From assembly GCF_029868325.1 (NCBI RefSeq), contig NZ_JARWNW010000206.1, positions 1 to 50,709 on the forward strand: a DNA stretch of 50,709 nt, in the 5' to 3' direction. Position numbers and translations under genes: made by a program. The notes below the pieces were generated by a model, which did no database searches, was not told the DNA's origin, and saw only the letters and a program-made list of their open reading frames with translations. The first letter of the stretch is position 1, and the number at the start of each line of letters is the position of its first letter. Of this stretch, positions 43,354 to 50,709 are shown in pieces. This DNA is from Nocardia carnea. GTDB lineage: Bacteria; Actinomycetota; Actinomycetes; Mycobacteriales; Mycobacteriaceae.

Positions 43354-44893
43354 GCAGGATGGATGCCGCAATACCCTTCCGGACCAAATGTTTCTGGATC
43401 TTGCCGCTGGGGGTCCGCGGGAAGTCCGTGGCCTCGAACAACCGCGCCGGCAGCTTCTGCCGCGCCACCCCCGCCCGCTCGAAGAACGCGCGTACTTCGG
43501 CTCGCGAAGGCAGCACACAGCCCGGGTTCAGTCGCAGCACGGCCCCCACCACCTCACCGAACCGGCTGTCGGGCAGGGCGATCACCACGGACTCGGCCAC
43601 CTGCGGCATCGCATCGAGCACGTCCTCGACCTCACGGGCTCCGACGTTCTCGCCACCGCGGATGATCACATCGGCCTTGCGATCGGTGATGGTCAGGCAT
43701 CCGGACGAATCCAGCACTCCGATATCCCCGGTGTGATACCAGCCCTCGTCATCGAAGACCCGCGCGGTGAGCTCCGGATCGGTGTATCCCAGGCACAGAT
43801 CCGGGCCCCGGCTGAGGATCTCCCCGTCCGGCGCGATCCGGATCTCCACCCCGGGCATCGCCCGGCCGTCGGTATCGAGCCGTTCCCGCGGCGGCGCGTC
43901 CAGCGCCGAGGCGGTGATCGACGGATGCTCGGTACTGCCGTAGGCGCGGAACGCCACCACCCCCAGCTCGGTGAGCATGCGCGTCACCGCGGCCGGCACC
44001 GCCGAACCACCCAGACCGACATACTTCATATGAGCGAGATGCTCCGGTGTGTAGTCAGGGTGTTCGACCATACTGGTCACGAAATACGGCGGCCCGCCGC
44101 CGACTACCAGCCCCTGCCCCTTCATCAGAGCCAGCGCCCGGCCCGGATCCCAGACATCGAGCATATGGACCGGACGGCCGTGCAGTACCGGCAGCAGGAA
44201 CGCGCCCACCATCCCGATGAAATGACCGACCGGGGTCGCGGTGAGCTGTTCACCACGATCGTCGCGGTTGCGTTCGGCGAGCTGCAGCGATTCACAGCCG
44301 AGGGTCTGATGACTGTGCACCACCCCTTTGGGCGCGCTGGTGGTGCCGGAGGTGAAGGCGATCAGCGCGGGGCCGGCCGGATCCGCCGGCAGTACACCCG
44401 GCATCGGGTCCGCGGCCAGCAGCTCGTCGAAATCGCTACCCACCACACCGACGATGGGCACGTCCGCGGTCAGCTCGGGATCATGGGTCCGGCGGCCGAA
44501 CTCGGCCATCGTGACGAATACCTTCGGACGCGAAACGCGCAGGATATGCGCCAGTTCGGCGGGGCCGTAGAAATGTACGACCGGGACGACCGCCGACCCC
44601 AGAAACGACGCGGCCCAGAACGTTGCCGCGGCCTCCATCCAATTCGGCAACTGGAACGCGATCACATCCCCGGGCCCCACGCCACGATCACGCAGACCCG
44701 CGGCCAGGCGGCGCGCGAGATGTTCCACGTCGGCGAATGTGCCCTGCCACGGCCGGATATCGGAATACACCCGGAACGCCGTGCCGGGCGCGGCCGCCAG
44801 CGAGCGGCTGAGCAGATCCCCCATGGTGTCGCGGGTCCACCAGCCGGCCGATTCGTAGCGCTGCCGCAGATCGTCCGGAACGATGCGGGTCAT
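43346..44893 (-). CDS. Acyl-CoA synthetase (class I adenylate-forming)
   Basis: A 515-residue enzyme with all core motifs: A3 ALIAFTSGTTSAPKGVVHSH, A5 AYGSTEHP, A7 GWYHTGDIG, A8 DRKADVIIRGGENV, and the catalytic Lys in TPSGKIQKH near the C-terminus. It activates a carboxylic acid to its CoA thioester through an acyl-AMP; resemblance is to cyclohexanecarboxylate/medium-chain ligases. Start ATG at 44893. As first gene of the minus-strand arm it probably starts side-chain degradation of the pathway's acid. It is divergent from the mycofactocin-type SDR gene across a 485-bp regulatory region. Confidence 0.93.
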   Translation of the reverse strand: MTRIVPDDLRQRYESAGWWTRDTMGDLLSRSLAAAPGTAFRVYSDIRPWQGTFADVEHLARRLAAGLRDRGVGPGDVIAFQLPNWMEAAATFWAASFLGSAVVPVVHFYGPAELAHILRVSRPKVFVTMAEFGRRTHDPELTADVPIVGVVGSDFDELLAADPMPGVLPADPAGPALIAFTSGTTSAPKGVVHSHQTLGCESLQLAERNRDDRGEQLTATPVGHFIGMVGAFLLPVLHGRPVHMLDVWDPGRALALMKGQGLVVGGGPPYFVTSMVEHPDYTPEHLAHMKYVGLGGSAVPAAVTRMLTELGVVAFRAYGSTEHPSITASALDAPPRERLDTDGRAMPGVEIRIAPDGEILSRGPDLCLGYTDPELTARVFDDEGWYHTGDIGVLDSSGCLTITDRKADVIIRGGENVGAREVEDVLDAMPQVAESVVIALPDSRFGEVVGAVLRLNPGCVLPSRAEVRAFFERAGVARQKLPARLFEATDFPRTPSGKIQKHLVRKGIAASILRE

Positions 44894-45378
44894 CGGTGCT
44901 CACCTCGTACGCCTCGGATCGTCATAACCGTCACCCCTTTCGCGCCGCCGGAGTCATCGGCCACCGCCCGGGCGGGCACGCCGATATCGGCACCCCCGGC
45001 TGATGACAATTCAATTCTCTTACAAAGAAAGTGCTGAAACCGCCGACCGGCGTCCGAGCACTGGAGCCATCATGCGAGGTAGAGCACCCGAATCGGCGAG
45101 CCGATTCGAAACAACGCATCCAGCCGGGCTTCTCGCAAAACCTTGCCGCCGACCCCACGGGTAGAGTACCGTTCTCGTATGCGAAAACGCAGTTCTTTTC
45201 GCATACGAGAACAGCCGTATGTCCGCAACCGGTACCCGGCGGCGCTGGGTCGACACCGCATCGGGGCCGCGGCCGGATCGACGCGCGGCATTCGCCGCGC
45301 ACCCTGCCCCGTGCCACCGCTTCCGGCGGTCCGGCACACCCGGGCAGGTATCTCGACAACAGATCGAAAGGGAATGCT
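44894..45378. other. 485-bp divergent regulatory region of the catabolic cluster
   Basis: No gene is supported here; long frames on either strand are shadows. It holds a strong inverted repeat (45171-45212), a TTCTCGCAAAA stretch near 45130 that repeats part of it, and the AT-rich AATTCTCTTACAAAGAAAG near 45013-45031 that could hold the ligase promoter. It must drive both catabolic arms. Confidence 0.6.
45171..45212. promoter_or_regulatory. Perfect 17-bp inverted repeat, operator candidate
   Basis: The left arm GTTCTCGTATGCGAAAA (45171-45187) and right arm TTTTCGCATACGAGAAC (45196-45212) are exact reverse complements around an 8-bp spacer. Each arm is itself an imperfect palindrome (TTCTCG/CGAAAA halves), so the element may be two adjoining dimer sites. 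It is low in GC compared with its surroundings, has no T tract, and lies 167 bp before the SDR start, so an operator is more likely than a terminator. No IclR- or GntR-type regulator lies next to it. Confidence 0.6.
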
Positions 45379-46239
45379 GTGGGACGTGTTGAGGGCAAGG
45401 TCGCATTCATCACGGGCGCCGCGCGCGGTCAGGGCCGCAGCCACGCCGTACGACTGGCGGAGGAAGGCGCCGATATCATCGCCGTCGACCTGTGCCAGAA
45501 CATGTCGACCATCGGCTACCCGCTGGCCACACCCGAAGACCTCGAGGAAACCGTGCGCCTGGTCGAGAAGACCGGCCGCCGTATCGTCGCGACCCAGACC
45601 GATGTCCGCGATGCCGTCGCACTGAAGGCGGCGCTGGACGCCGGCGTCGCCGAATTCGGCAAGCTCGATATCGTCATCGCCCAGGCCGGTGTCGCCGGGA
45701 TGAAGGGTCAGCCCGATATCCAGGCGTGGATCGACGTCATCAATACCAACCTCGTCGGCACCATCAACGCCATCCAGGCCGCGCTCCCCCACCTCGGTGA
45801 GGGCGCGTCCATCATCGCCACCGGTTCCACCGCCGCGATGATCGACACGGGCAAGATGGATAATCCGGGCGCGGATCTCGGCGGTATGGCCTACGTGCAC
45901 TCCAAGCGCGCACTGTCGTACTACATCTTCGATATCGCCCGGCATCTGGCGCCCCGCGGGATCCGCGCCAACGCGGTACACCCGACCAACTGCAATACCG
46001 ACATGCTGCAGAGCGAGCCCATGTACCGCTCGTTCCGGCCGGATCTGGAGAACCCGACCCGCGCCGACGCCGAACCCGCCTTCCATGTCCAGCAGGCCAT
46101 GAAGACCCCGTGGATCGAGCCGGTCGATATCTCCAACGCCATCCTGTATCTCGTCTCCGACGAAGCCCGCTTCGTCACCGGTATGCAGATGCGCGTCGAC
46201 GGCGGCGGCTACCTGAAGTGGTACGACCACAAGATGTGA
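45379..46239 (+). CDS. Mycofactocin-type SDR (carveol dehydrogenase-like)
   Basis: A 286-residue SDR. The TGAARGQGRSHAVRLAEEGA start and insertion-rich N-terminal half are the hallmark of SDRs that hold non-exchangeable NAD and depend on mycofactocin. The catalytic Ser is in ATGSTAAM and the Tyr/Lys in YVHSK, with AVHPTNCNTDML afterwards. It probably oxidises an alcohol intermediate. GTG at 45379 with AAAGGGA 7 nt upstream is the start; a longer frame would run through the operator. It is the first gene of the plus-strand arm. Mycofactocin biosynthesis genes are not in the window. Confidence 0.9.
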   Translation: MGRVEGKVAFITGAARGQGRSHAVRLAEEGADIIAVDLCQNMSTIGYPLATPEDLEETVRLVEKTGRRIVATQTDVRDAVALKAALDAGVAEFGKLDIVIAQAGVAGMKGQPDIQAWIDVINTNLVGTINAIQAALPHLGEGASIIATGSTAAMIDTGKMDNPGADLGGMAYVHSKRALSYYIFDIARHLAPRGIRANAVHPTNCNTDMLQSEPMYRSFRPDLENPTRADAEPAFHVQQAMKTPWIEPVDISNAILYLVSDEARFVTGMQMRVDGGGYLKWYDHKM

Positions 46240-46407
46240 GCCGCACCCGGCCACCCCCGCGCAGCCGGCGCGCGCATTCCGCAGGCGATCGACGCGCACG
46301 CCGCCGGCCCGCGGCGAGTCGGCAATCCGACGACTCCCGGAGCGGCGCAGAGTTCCGGGCCCCGGCGAAGGTTCGCCGACCAGTGACCAGCAGAGGAACG
46401 AAAGACC

Positions 46408-47772
46408 GTGACATCTACGGATAACGACCAGCGCAAGCAGAATCGATACCATTTCGATCGGCACACGCCCGAGTACCGGGAGAAGTTCTCCGAGATCACC
46501 CATGAGATGCACGCCAAATGCCCGGTGGCGTGGTCGGATACCTACAACGGGCATTGGGTCGCCGCGGGTGGTAACGCGGTCTTCGAACTGGCCCGCTGCC
46601 CAGAGGTGTCGGTCGACCACGACGTACACAACGAACGCCGCGGTTACCAGGGCATCTCGATTCCGAAGGCGCAGCGGGCCGCGCTGGTCCGCGGTGGCAT
46701 GCTGGAAATGGACGAGCCCGAGCATCGCACCTACCGCTCGATCCTCAATCCGTACCTGTCGCCCGCCGCGGTGAAACGCTGGCAGCCGTTCATCAACGAG
46801 ATCGTCCGGGCCACCATCGACGAGAAGATCGAGACCGGCCGGATAGATTTCGTGGACGATCTCGCCAATATCGTCCCCGCCGTGCTTACCCTGGCGATGC
46901 TGGGCATCCCACTGAAGAAGTGGTCGGTGTACAGCGATCCGGTACACGCCTCGGTGTACACCCCGGAGGACTCCCCCGACGCCCCCCGGGTCGCCGAAAT
47001 GCACCGGACCATGGGTCTCGATATCCTCACCAGCCTGCACGAGGCCAAGAGCAACCCGAAGCCCGGCCTCATCAAGGCGCTCGTCGAACTGCGCATCGAC
47101 GGTGAGCCGGCCCCCGATATGGAACTGCTCGGCATGATGGGCCTGCTCATCGGTGGCGGCTTCGACACCACCACCGCGCTCACCGCCCATTCCCTCGAAT
47201 GGCTGTCGGAGAATCCGGAGCAGCGCGAGGAACTCAGCCGTGATCGCGAGGACCTGCTGGACTCCGCGACCGAGGAATTCCTGCGCTACTTCACGCCGGC
47301 CCCGGGCGACGGCCGCACCATCGCCGACGACTGCACCTATCAGGGCACCGAATTCAAAGAGGGTGAGCGGCTGTGGTTGTCCTGGGCGATGGCCAACCGT
47401 GACCAGAGCATCTTCCCCGACGCCGACGAAATCATCATGGACCGAAAAGGCAACCGGCACTTCAGCTTCGGGCTGGGCGTGCACCGGTGCATCGGATCCA
47501 ATGTGGCGCGTACGGTGTTCAAGTCCATGTTGCTGGCGGTGCTCGACCGGATGCCGGACTACACATGCGACCCCGAAGGCACGGTGCACTACGACACCAT
47601 CGGTGTCATCCAGGGAATGCGGAACCTGCCGGCCACCTTCACCCCGGGTAAACGGCTGGGCCCCGGCCTGGACGAAACCCTCGACCACCTGCAGCGGATC
47701 TGCGACGAGCAGGGCCTGGCCGCGCCGGTAACCGAGCGGCCCGAAGCCGCGGTGATCGACTTCCAGTACTGA
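46408..47772 (+). CDS. Cytochrome P450
   Basis: A 454-residue P450. The I-helix reads LIGGGFDTTTALTA, ExxR is in ATEEFLRYFTP, and the heme loop is FSFGLGVHRCIGSNVAR with Cys361. The SYL-type N-terminal half is less usual (DHDVHNERRGYQGISIPKAQ), and a tail of about 40 residues after the last core strand extends beyond most bacterial P450s. Start GTG at 46408. It differs clearly from the two P450s of the other arm, so several oxidation steps are likely. It follows the SDR gene by 168 bp. Confidence 0.92.
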   Translation: MTSTDNDQRKQNRYHFDRHTPEYREKFSEITHEMHAKCPVAWSDTYNGHWVAAGGNAVFELARCPEVSVDHDVHNERRGYQGISIPKAQRAALVRGGMLEMDEPEHRTYRSILNPYLSPAAVKRWQPFINEIVRATIDEKIETGRIDFVDDLANIVPAVLTLAMLGIPLKKWSVYSDPVHASVYTPEDSPDAPRVAEMHRTMGLDILTSLHEAKSNPKPGLIKALVELRIDGEPAPDMELLGMMGLLIGGGFDTTTALTAHSLEWLSENPEQREELSRDREDLLDSATEEFLRYFTPAPGDGRTIADDCTYQGTEFKEGERLWLSWAMANRDQSIFPDADEIIMDRKGNRHFSFGLGVHRCIGSNVARTVFKSMLLAVLDRMPDYTCDPEGTVHYDTIGVIQGMRNLPATFTPGKRLGPGLDETLDHLQRICDEQGLAAPVTERPEAAVIDFQY

Positions 47773-47837
47773 CCACAGCTGCCGGTCGATACCGCGGGGT
47801 TCGGCCGGCACGCTCGATTTCGGTGACGAGGACCGCG

Positions 47838-48929
47838 ATGAAGGATCTGCCCGACGGCGCCCGCACCCCGGTGATCGATACCAGCGTGCATATTTTCTTC
47901 CGCTCCAACGACGATATGCGCGCCCATCTGCGCGAACCGTTCAAGAGCCGCGGAATTCCCGACCCGGAGATGGACTGGTACGGCGCGCCCGGCGGCGAAT
48001 ACGTCGCCGGCGCCCGCGGACCCCATAAGGGATACCCGGGTTCGGACCCGGTCTTCGTGGGGCAGCAGTTGTTCGGTGAACGCGGTGTCGATATCGCCGT
48101 TCTGCATCCGATGACCCGCGGCATCCTGCCCGACCGGCACCTCACCACGGCGGTCCTGTCCGCCCACAACGACATGATGGTGTCGCGCTGGCTCGACAGC
48201 GGCACCTATCACGACCGCTTCCGCGGCACCCTGCGCGTCAATCCCGAGGACGTCAGCGGTGCACTGCGTGAAATCGAGCGGCTGGGCGACCATCCCCGCA
48301 TCGTGCAGCTCGGGATCCCGCTGCAATCGCGCGAACTATACGGGAAACCGCAGTTCTGGCCGCTGTGGGAGGCCGCCGCGGCGGCGAACCTGCCGGTCGC
48401 CACCCATATCGAGACCGGGGAAAGTATCGGCCTGCCGCCGACACCGTCCGGCCATCCGCGCACCTATGAGCAGTACTTCGGGTTCATGGGGCTGAACTAC
48501 ATCTATCACCTGATGAATATGATCGCCGAGGGCGTTTTCGAGCGATACCCGGACCTGAAATTCGTCTGGGCGGACGGGGGCGCCGATCTGCTGACACCGT
48601 TCACCTGGCGGATGGACACCTTCGGCCGGCCGCACCTCGAACAGACACCGTGGGCGCCGCGGATGCCCAGCGACTATCTGCCCGGACACGTGTATTTCGT
48701 GCACGCCACGATCGACGGGCCCGGCGACGCTCCGTTCGCGGCGGAGTGGCTGGACTTCACCGGCAAGGACGACATGGTGATGTTCGGGTCCAGCTATCCG
48801 CACTGGCATTGCGGCGATACCGATGTCCTGCCGGCCACGCTGACCAGCGAGCAGCGCGAAAAACTGTACTGGCGAAATGCCGCGCAGCTGTACAGCATCG
48901 ATGTAGACGCCGTGACGGCGGTCGGCTGA
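47838..48929 (+). CDS. PF04909 amidohydrolase-like protein lacking key residues
   Basis: A 363-residue TIM-barrel protein of the amidohydrolase-2/ACMSD decarboxylase group. Asp14 and His18 (IDTSVHIFF) and His190 (VATHIETGE) are kept. However, the His that in the neighbour lies in VEHAF is Gly247 here (WADGGADLL), and the metal-binding Asp of SDYPH is Ser319 (GSSYPHWH). It may be inactive or a regulatory partner of the next gene's product. The ATG at 47838 has GAGGA 8 nt upstream. It lies 65 bp after the P450 stop and 64 bp before its paralogue. Confidence 0.83.
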   Translation: MKDLPDGARTPVIDTSVHIFFRSNDDMRAHLREPFKSRGIPDPEMDWYGAPGGEYVAGARGPHKGYPGSDPVFVGQQLFGERGVDIAVLHPMTRGILPDRHLTTAVLSAHNDMMVSRWLDSGTYHDRFRGTLRVNPEDVSGALREIERLGDHPRIVQLGIPLQSRELYGKPQFWPLWEAAAAANLPVATHIETGESIGLPPTPSGHPRTYEQYFGFMGLNYIYHLMNMIAEGVFERYPDLKFVWADGGADLLTPFTWRMDTFGRPHLEQTPWAPRMPSDYLPGHVYFVHATIDGPGDAPFAAEWLDFTGKDDMVMFGSSYPHWHCGDTDVLPATLTSEQREKLYWRNAAQLYSIDVDAVTAVG

Positions 48930-48993
48930 TGTCTGCTCCGCGGTCGCGGTGCGGCCGGCCGGATCCTTCCGCAATGGTGCTCGAGGAGGCGCT

Positions 48994-50139
48994 ATGACCA
49001 TGGCCCAGGACCGGGCGCGAGTTCCCTCCACGGAACTGGTGCCGGTACGTGTCGTCGATTCCGATGTCCATCCGGTTCCCCGCCGGGGTGATCTGGTGGA
49101 ACATATTCCGGAACCGTGGCGCAGTTCGTACTTTCTCAGTCGCCGCGTCGGCGACACCATCGTCTACGACGCACCCGATTACGCGCATTCGAAGGCCATG
49201 CGGGTCGACACGTTCCCCGCGGACGGTGAATTCCCCGGCAGCGACCCGGATATGGCGTTCCGTCAGCTCATCATGGACGCGGGCTCCGATATCGTGATCC
49301 TCGAGCCCACCGTGGTGGCAACCCGGCTACCCGAGGCCACCGCCGCCATGGCGACCGGGGTCAACGGCTGGTTGAACGCGCAGTGGCTGGATTCGCACAA
49401 CAACTGGCATCAGCGCTGGCGCGGGTCGATCTGTGTGGCGATCGACGATCCGCACTCCGCGGTGGCCGAGATCGAACAGTGGGCCGGGCACCCCTATATG
49501 GCGCAGATCCTCATCAAGGCCGAACCGCGGCCCTCCTGGGGCGACGCCCGATACGACCCGATCTGGGCCGCCGCGGTGAAACACGATCTGCCCGTGAGCT
49601 GTCACCTCAGCCGCGGCTCCTTCGAGACCATGCCCATGCCGCCGGTCGGCTTCCCCAGTTACAACCACGATTTCATGGTCACCTACTCGCTGCTCGCGGC
49701 GAACCAGGTGATGAGCCTGATCTTCGACGGGGTCTTCGACCGGTTCCCGGAGCTGCGCATCGTCTTCGTGGAACACGCCTTCACCTGGATCCTGCCGCTG
49801 ATGTGGCGGATGGACGCCCTCTACGCGGCCCGCGGCTCGTTCATGTCGATTACGCGGAAACCGTCGGAGTACGTGAAGGAACACATCAAGTTCACCACCC
49901 AGCCGCTGGACTACCCGGAAGACAAAACCGAACTCACCCGGGCGTTCGAATGGATGGAGGCCGACAAGATCCTGCTGTACTCCTCGGACTACCCGCACTG
50001 GACCTTCGACGATCCGCGCTGGCTGGTGAAACATCTCCCGCCGGCGGCACGCGAAAAGGTGATGTTCCGCAACGGTATCGAGACCTATCACCTGCCGGAA
50101 ACCGTACCGGCACTGCCCGGACAGGTACGGGTGCACTGA
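48994..50139 (+). CDS. PF04909 amidohydrolase/decarboxylase-like enzyme
   Basis: A 381-residue member of the ACMSD-like amidohydrolase-2 family. The N-terminal motif is VVDSDVHPVP (Asp22, His26), with His204 in VSCHLSRGS, His261 in VEHAFTWIL and Asp332 in SSDYPHW: the active-site set, except that the first His of HxH is Asp as in many actinobacterial members. It would decarboxylate or hydrolyse an aromatic or enol acid. A GAGGAGG site upstream of the ATG at 48994 is strong. It probably works with the preceding paralogue. Its stop overlaps the next ATG. Confidence 0.87.
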   Translation: MTMAQDRARVPSTELVPVRVVDSDVHPVPRRGDLVEHIPEPWRSSYFLSRRVGDTIVYDAPDYAHSKAMRVDTFPADGEFPGSDPDMAFRQLIMDAGSDIVILEPTVVATRLPEATAAMATGVNGWLNAQWLDSHNNWHQRWRGSICVAIDDPHSAVAEIEQWAGHPYMAQILIKAEPRPSWGDARYDPIWAAAVKHDLPVSCHLSRGSFETMPMPPVGFPSYNHDFMVTYSLLAANQVMSLIFDGVFDRFPELRIVFVEHAFTWILPLMWRMDALYAARGSFMSITRKPSEYVKEHIKFTTQPLDYPEDKTELTRAFEWMEADKILLYSSDYPHWTFDDPRWLVKHLPPAAREKVMFRNGIETYHLPETVPALPGQVRVH

Positions 50140-50709
50140 TGGGCGGCAGTCACGAGAGGCCGGAACGAGCCCCGCGCGCAGATGCGCCGGCCGCGCCCGG
50201 CGGCGCCGGCTACCCGGTGCAATCGGCCACGCCGCCGACAGCACAGACAAACCCGTCGGCGATCGCACCGACGGGGCCGGCGGCAGCGGCCGGGCCGGAC
50301 ACGGTCTCTCCTGGTCAAGGGCCTGCGCCCAGGAACACAGGGGCAGCCCCCGGCACTCGCCCCAGGTTGGCGCAGGGGCGAGAACATATCGTCGCGACCG
50401 TGGACGAGATCCCGCCCGGATCGTCGAAAGTGGTGCCTATCGGACGGCACGGCGTGGGCGTCTACAACGTCAACGGAACCTTCTACGCCATCGCCAACTA
50501 CTGCCCCCACGAAGGCGGCCCCCTGTGCTCCGGGCCGCCGCCCGGGCGCCCGCGGGGGACACAAAGCGTTACCGCCGGCAATGAGCGGATCGACTTCTTG
50601 ATGATGGGACTGGGCTGGGACCCCGCGCAGCGCAGAGTGTTCCGGCAGCGGGAGATCGATCTGAACGCGACGGCGCTGCTCTTCGGTGGGCAGCAGCTGG
50701 TCGATGCGG
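50139..50709 (+). CDS. Rieske ferredoxin start joined to TerD-like sequence, partial at right edge
   Basis: The ATG at 50139 overlaps the previous stop (TGATG). About 75 residues of Ala/Pro-rich sequence lead to a Rieske domain start (REHIVATVDEIPPGSSKVV, then YAIANYCPHEGGPLC) with the first C-x-H cluster ligands. The second C-x2-H pair (usually CPWH) is missing. After about residue 135 the same frame continues as GLGWDPAQRR and EIDLNATALLFGG, typical of TerD-family (tellurite resistance) domains. Either this is a true fusion with a broken cluster or, more likely, a rearrangement or assembly join at a contig end. The frame is open to the edge. Confidence 0.6.
   Translation, partial: MGGSHERPERAPRADAPAAPGGAGYPVQSATPPTAQTNPSAIAPTGPAAAAGPDTVSPGQGPAPRNTGAAPGTRPRLAQGREHIVATVDEIPPGSSKVVPIGRHGVGVYNVNGTFYAIANYCPHEGGPLCSGPPPGRPRGTQSVTAGNERIDFLMMGLGWDPAQRRVFRQREIDLNATALLFGGQQLVDA

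Noticed and set aside
45171..45212. Reading the 17-bp inverted repeat as a transcription terminator
   Set aside because: It lies between divergent starts, not after a gene, and has neither a GC-rich stem nor a T tract.
45070..47811. A 913-codon minus-strand open frame
   Set aside because: It is antisense to the SDR and P450 genes, which have clear catalytic motifs; its product is low in complexity and matches no family. It is an effect of high-GC codon bias.
1..50709. tRNA, rRNA, CRISPR arrays or prophage genes
   Set aside because: I saw no cloverleaf or rRNA-like sequence, no regularly spaced repeats and no phage structural genes; a covariance-model scan was not possible.

Overview
The window is high-GC actinobacterial DNA: G/C-rich third codon positions, ATGA/GTGA stop-start overlaps, F420/LLM-type oxidoreductases, a mycofactocin-type SDR and a four-gene set of the Streptomyces SCO2521-SCO2524 type. 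A mycolic-acid actinomycete such as Nocardia or Rhodococcus fits best, but the genus is inferred. No rRNA, tRNA or CRISPR array was seen. The left edge cuts an IS5-type transposase and the right edge is an odd Rieske/TerD hybrid reading frame, so both ends look like draft-contig ends.

Region 1 (about 0.3-9.9 kb) is accessory: a Nudix hydrolase; an MFS exporter overlapping its MarR regulator; a LysR regulator divergent from an FAD oxidoreductase-MFS pair; an MFS exporter divergent from a TetR regulator across two matching GTAC-N3-GTAC sites; and a GNAT acetyltransferase.

Region 2 (9.9-15.7 kb) has a membrane protein that looks like a two-helix ion channel with a degenerate filter. It is convergent with a compact operon, SCO2524-SCO2523-SCO2522-SCO2521 types. 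The operon includes a ParA/MinD-like protein whose Walker A lysine is replaced by arginine. The function of this system is unknown and it is the leading candidate for an undescribed system.

Region 3 (15.9-21.0 kb) has a family III CoA-transferase, an F420-type LLM oxidoreductase and a split B12-dependent acyl-CoA mutase (133-aa B12 subunit, 525-aa catalytic subunit), divergent from an HSDL2-like SDR. The mutase keeps the carboxylate-binding Tyr and Arg of methylmalonyl-CoA mutase but has Ala at the Tyr243 position.

Region 4 (21.1-27.6 kb) is a resistance-like island: a GntR/TetR hybrid regulator, amidohydrolase, MFS exporter, methyltransferase with divergent TetR regulator, a zinc-ribbon protein and an unknown protein.

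Region 5 (27.7-50.7 kb) is a large catabolic cluster. The minus-strand arm (44.9 to 27.7 kb) encodes an acyl-CoA ligase, a KstD-like flavoprotein, MhpC/MhpA/MhpB-type ring hydroxylation and meta-cleavage enzymes, a second KstD-like flavoprotein, a luciferase-type monooxygenase, two SDRs, a cyclase-family hydrolase, an FMN reductase, a second MhpC-like hydrolase, a ferredoxin and two P450s. The plus-strand arm (45.4 to 50.7 kb) encodes a mycofactocin-type SDR, a third P450, two PF04909 amidohydrolases and the start of a Rieske protein. A perfect 17-bp inverted repeat lies between the arms. The likely role is breakdown of a hydroxylated aromatic or polycyclic compound via CoA activation, dehydrogenation, ring hydroxylation and meta cleavage; the substrate cannot be read from sequence. 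The lower mhpDEF steps are absent from the window.
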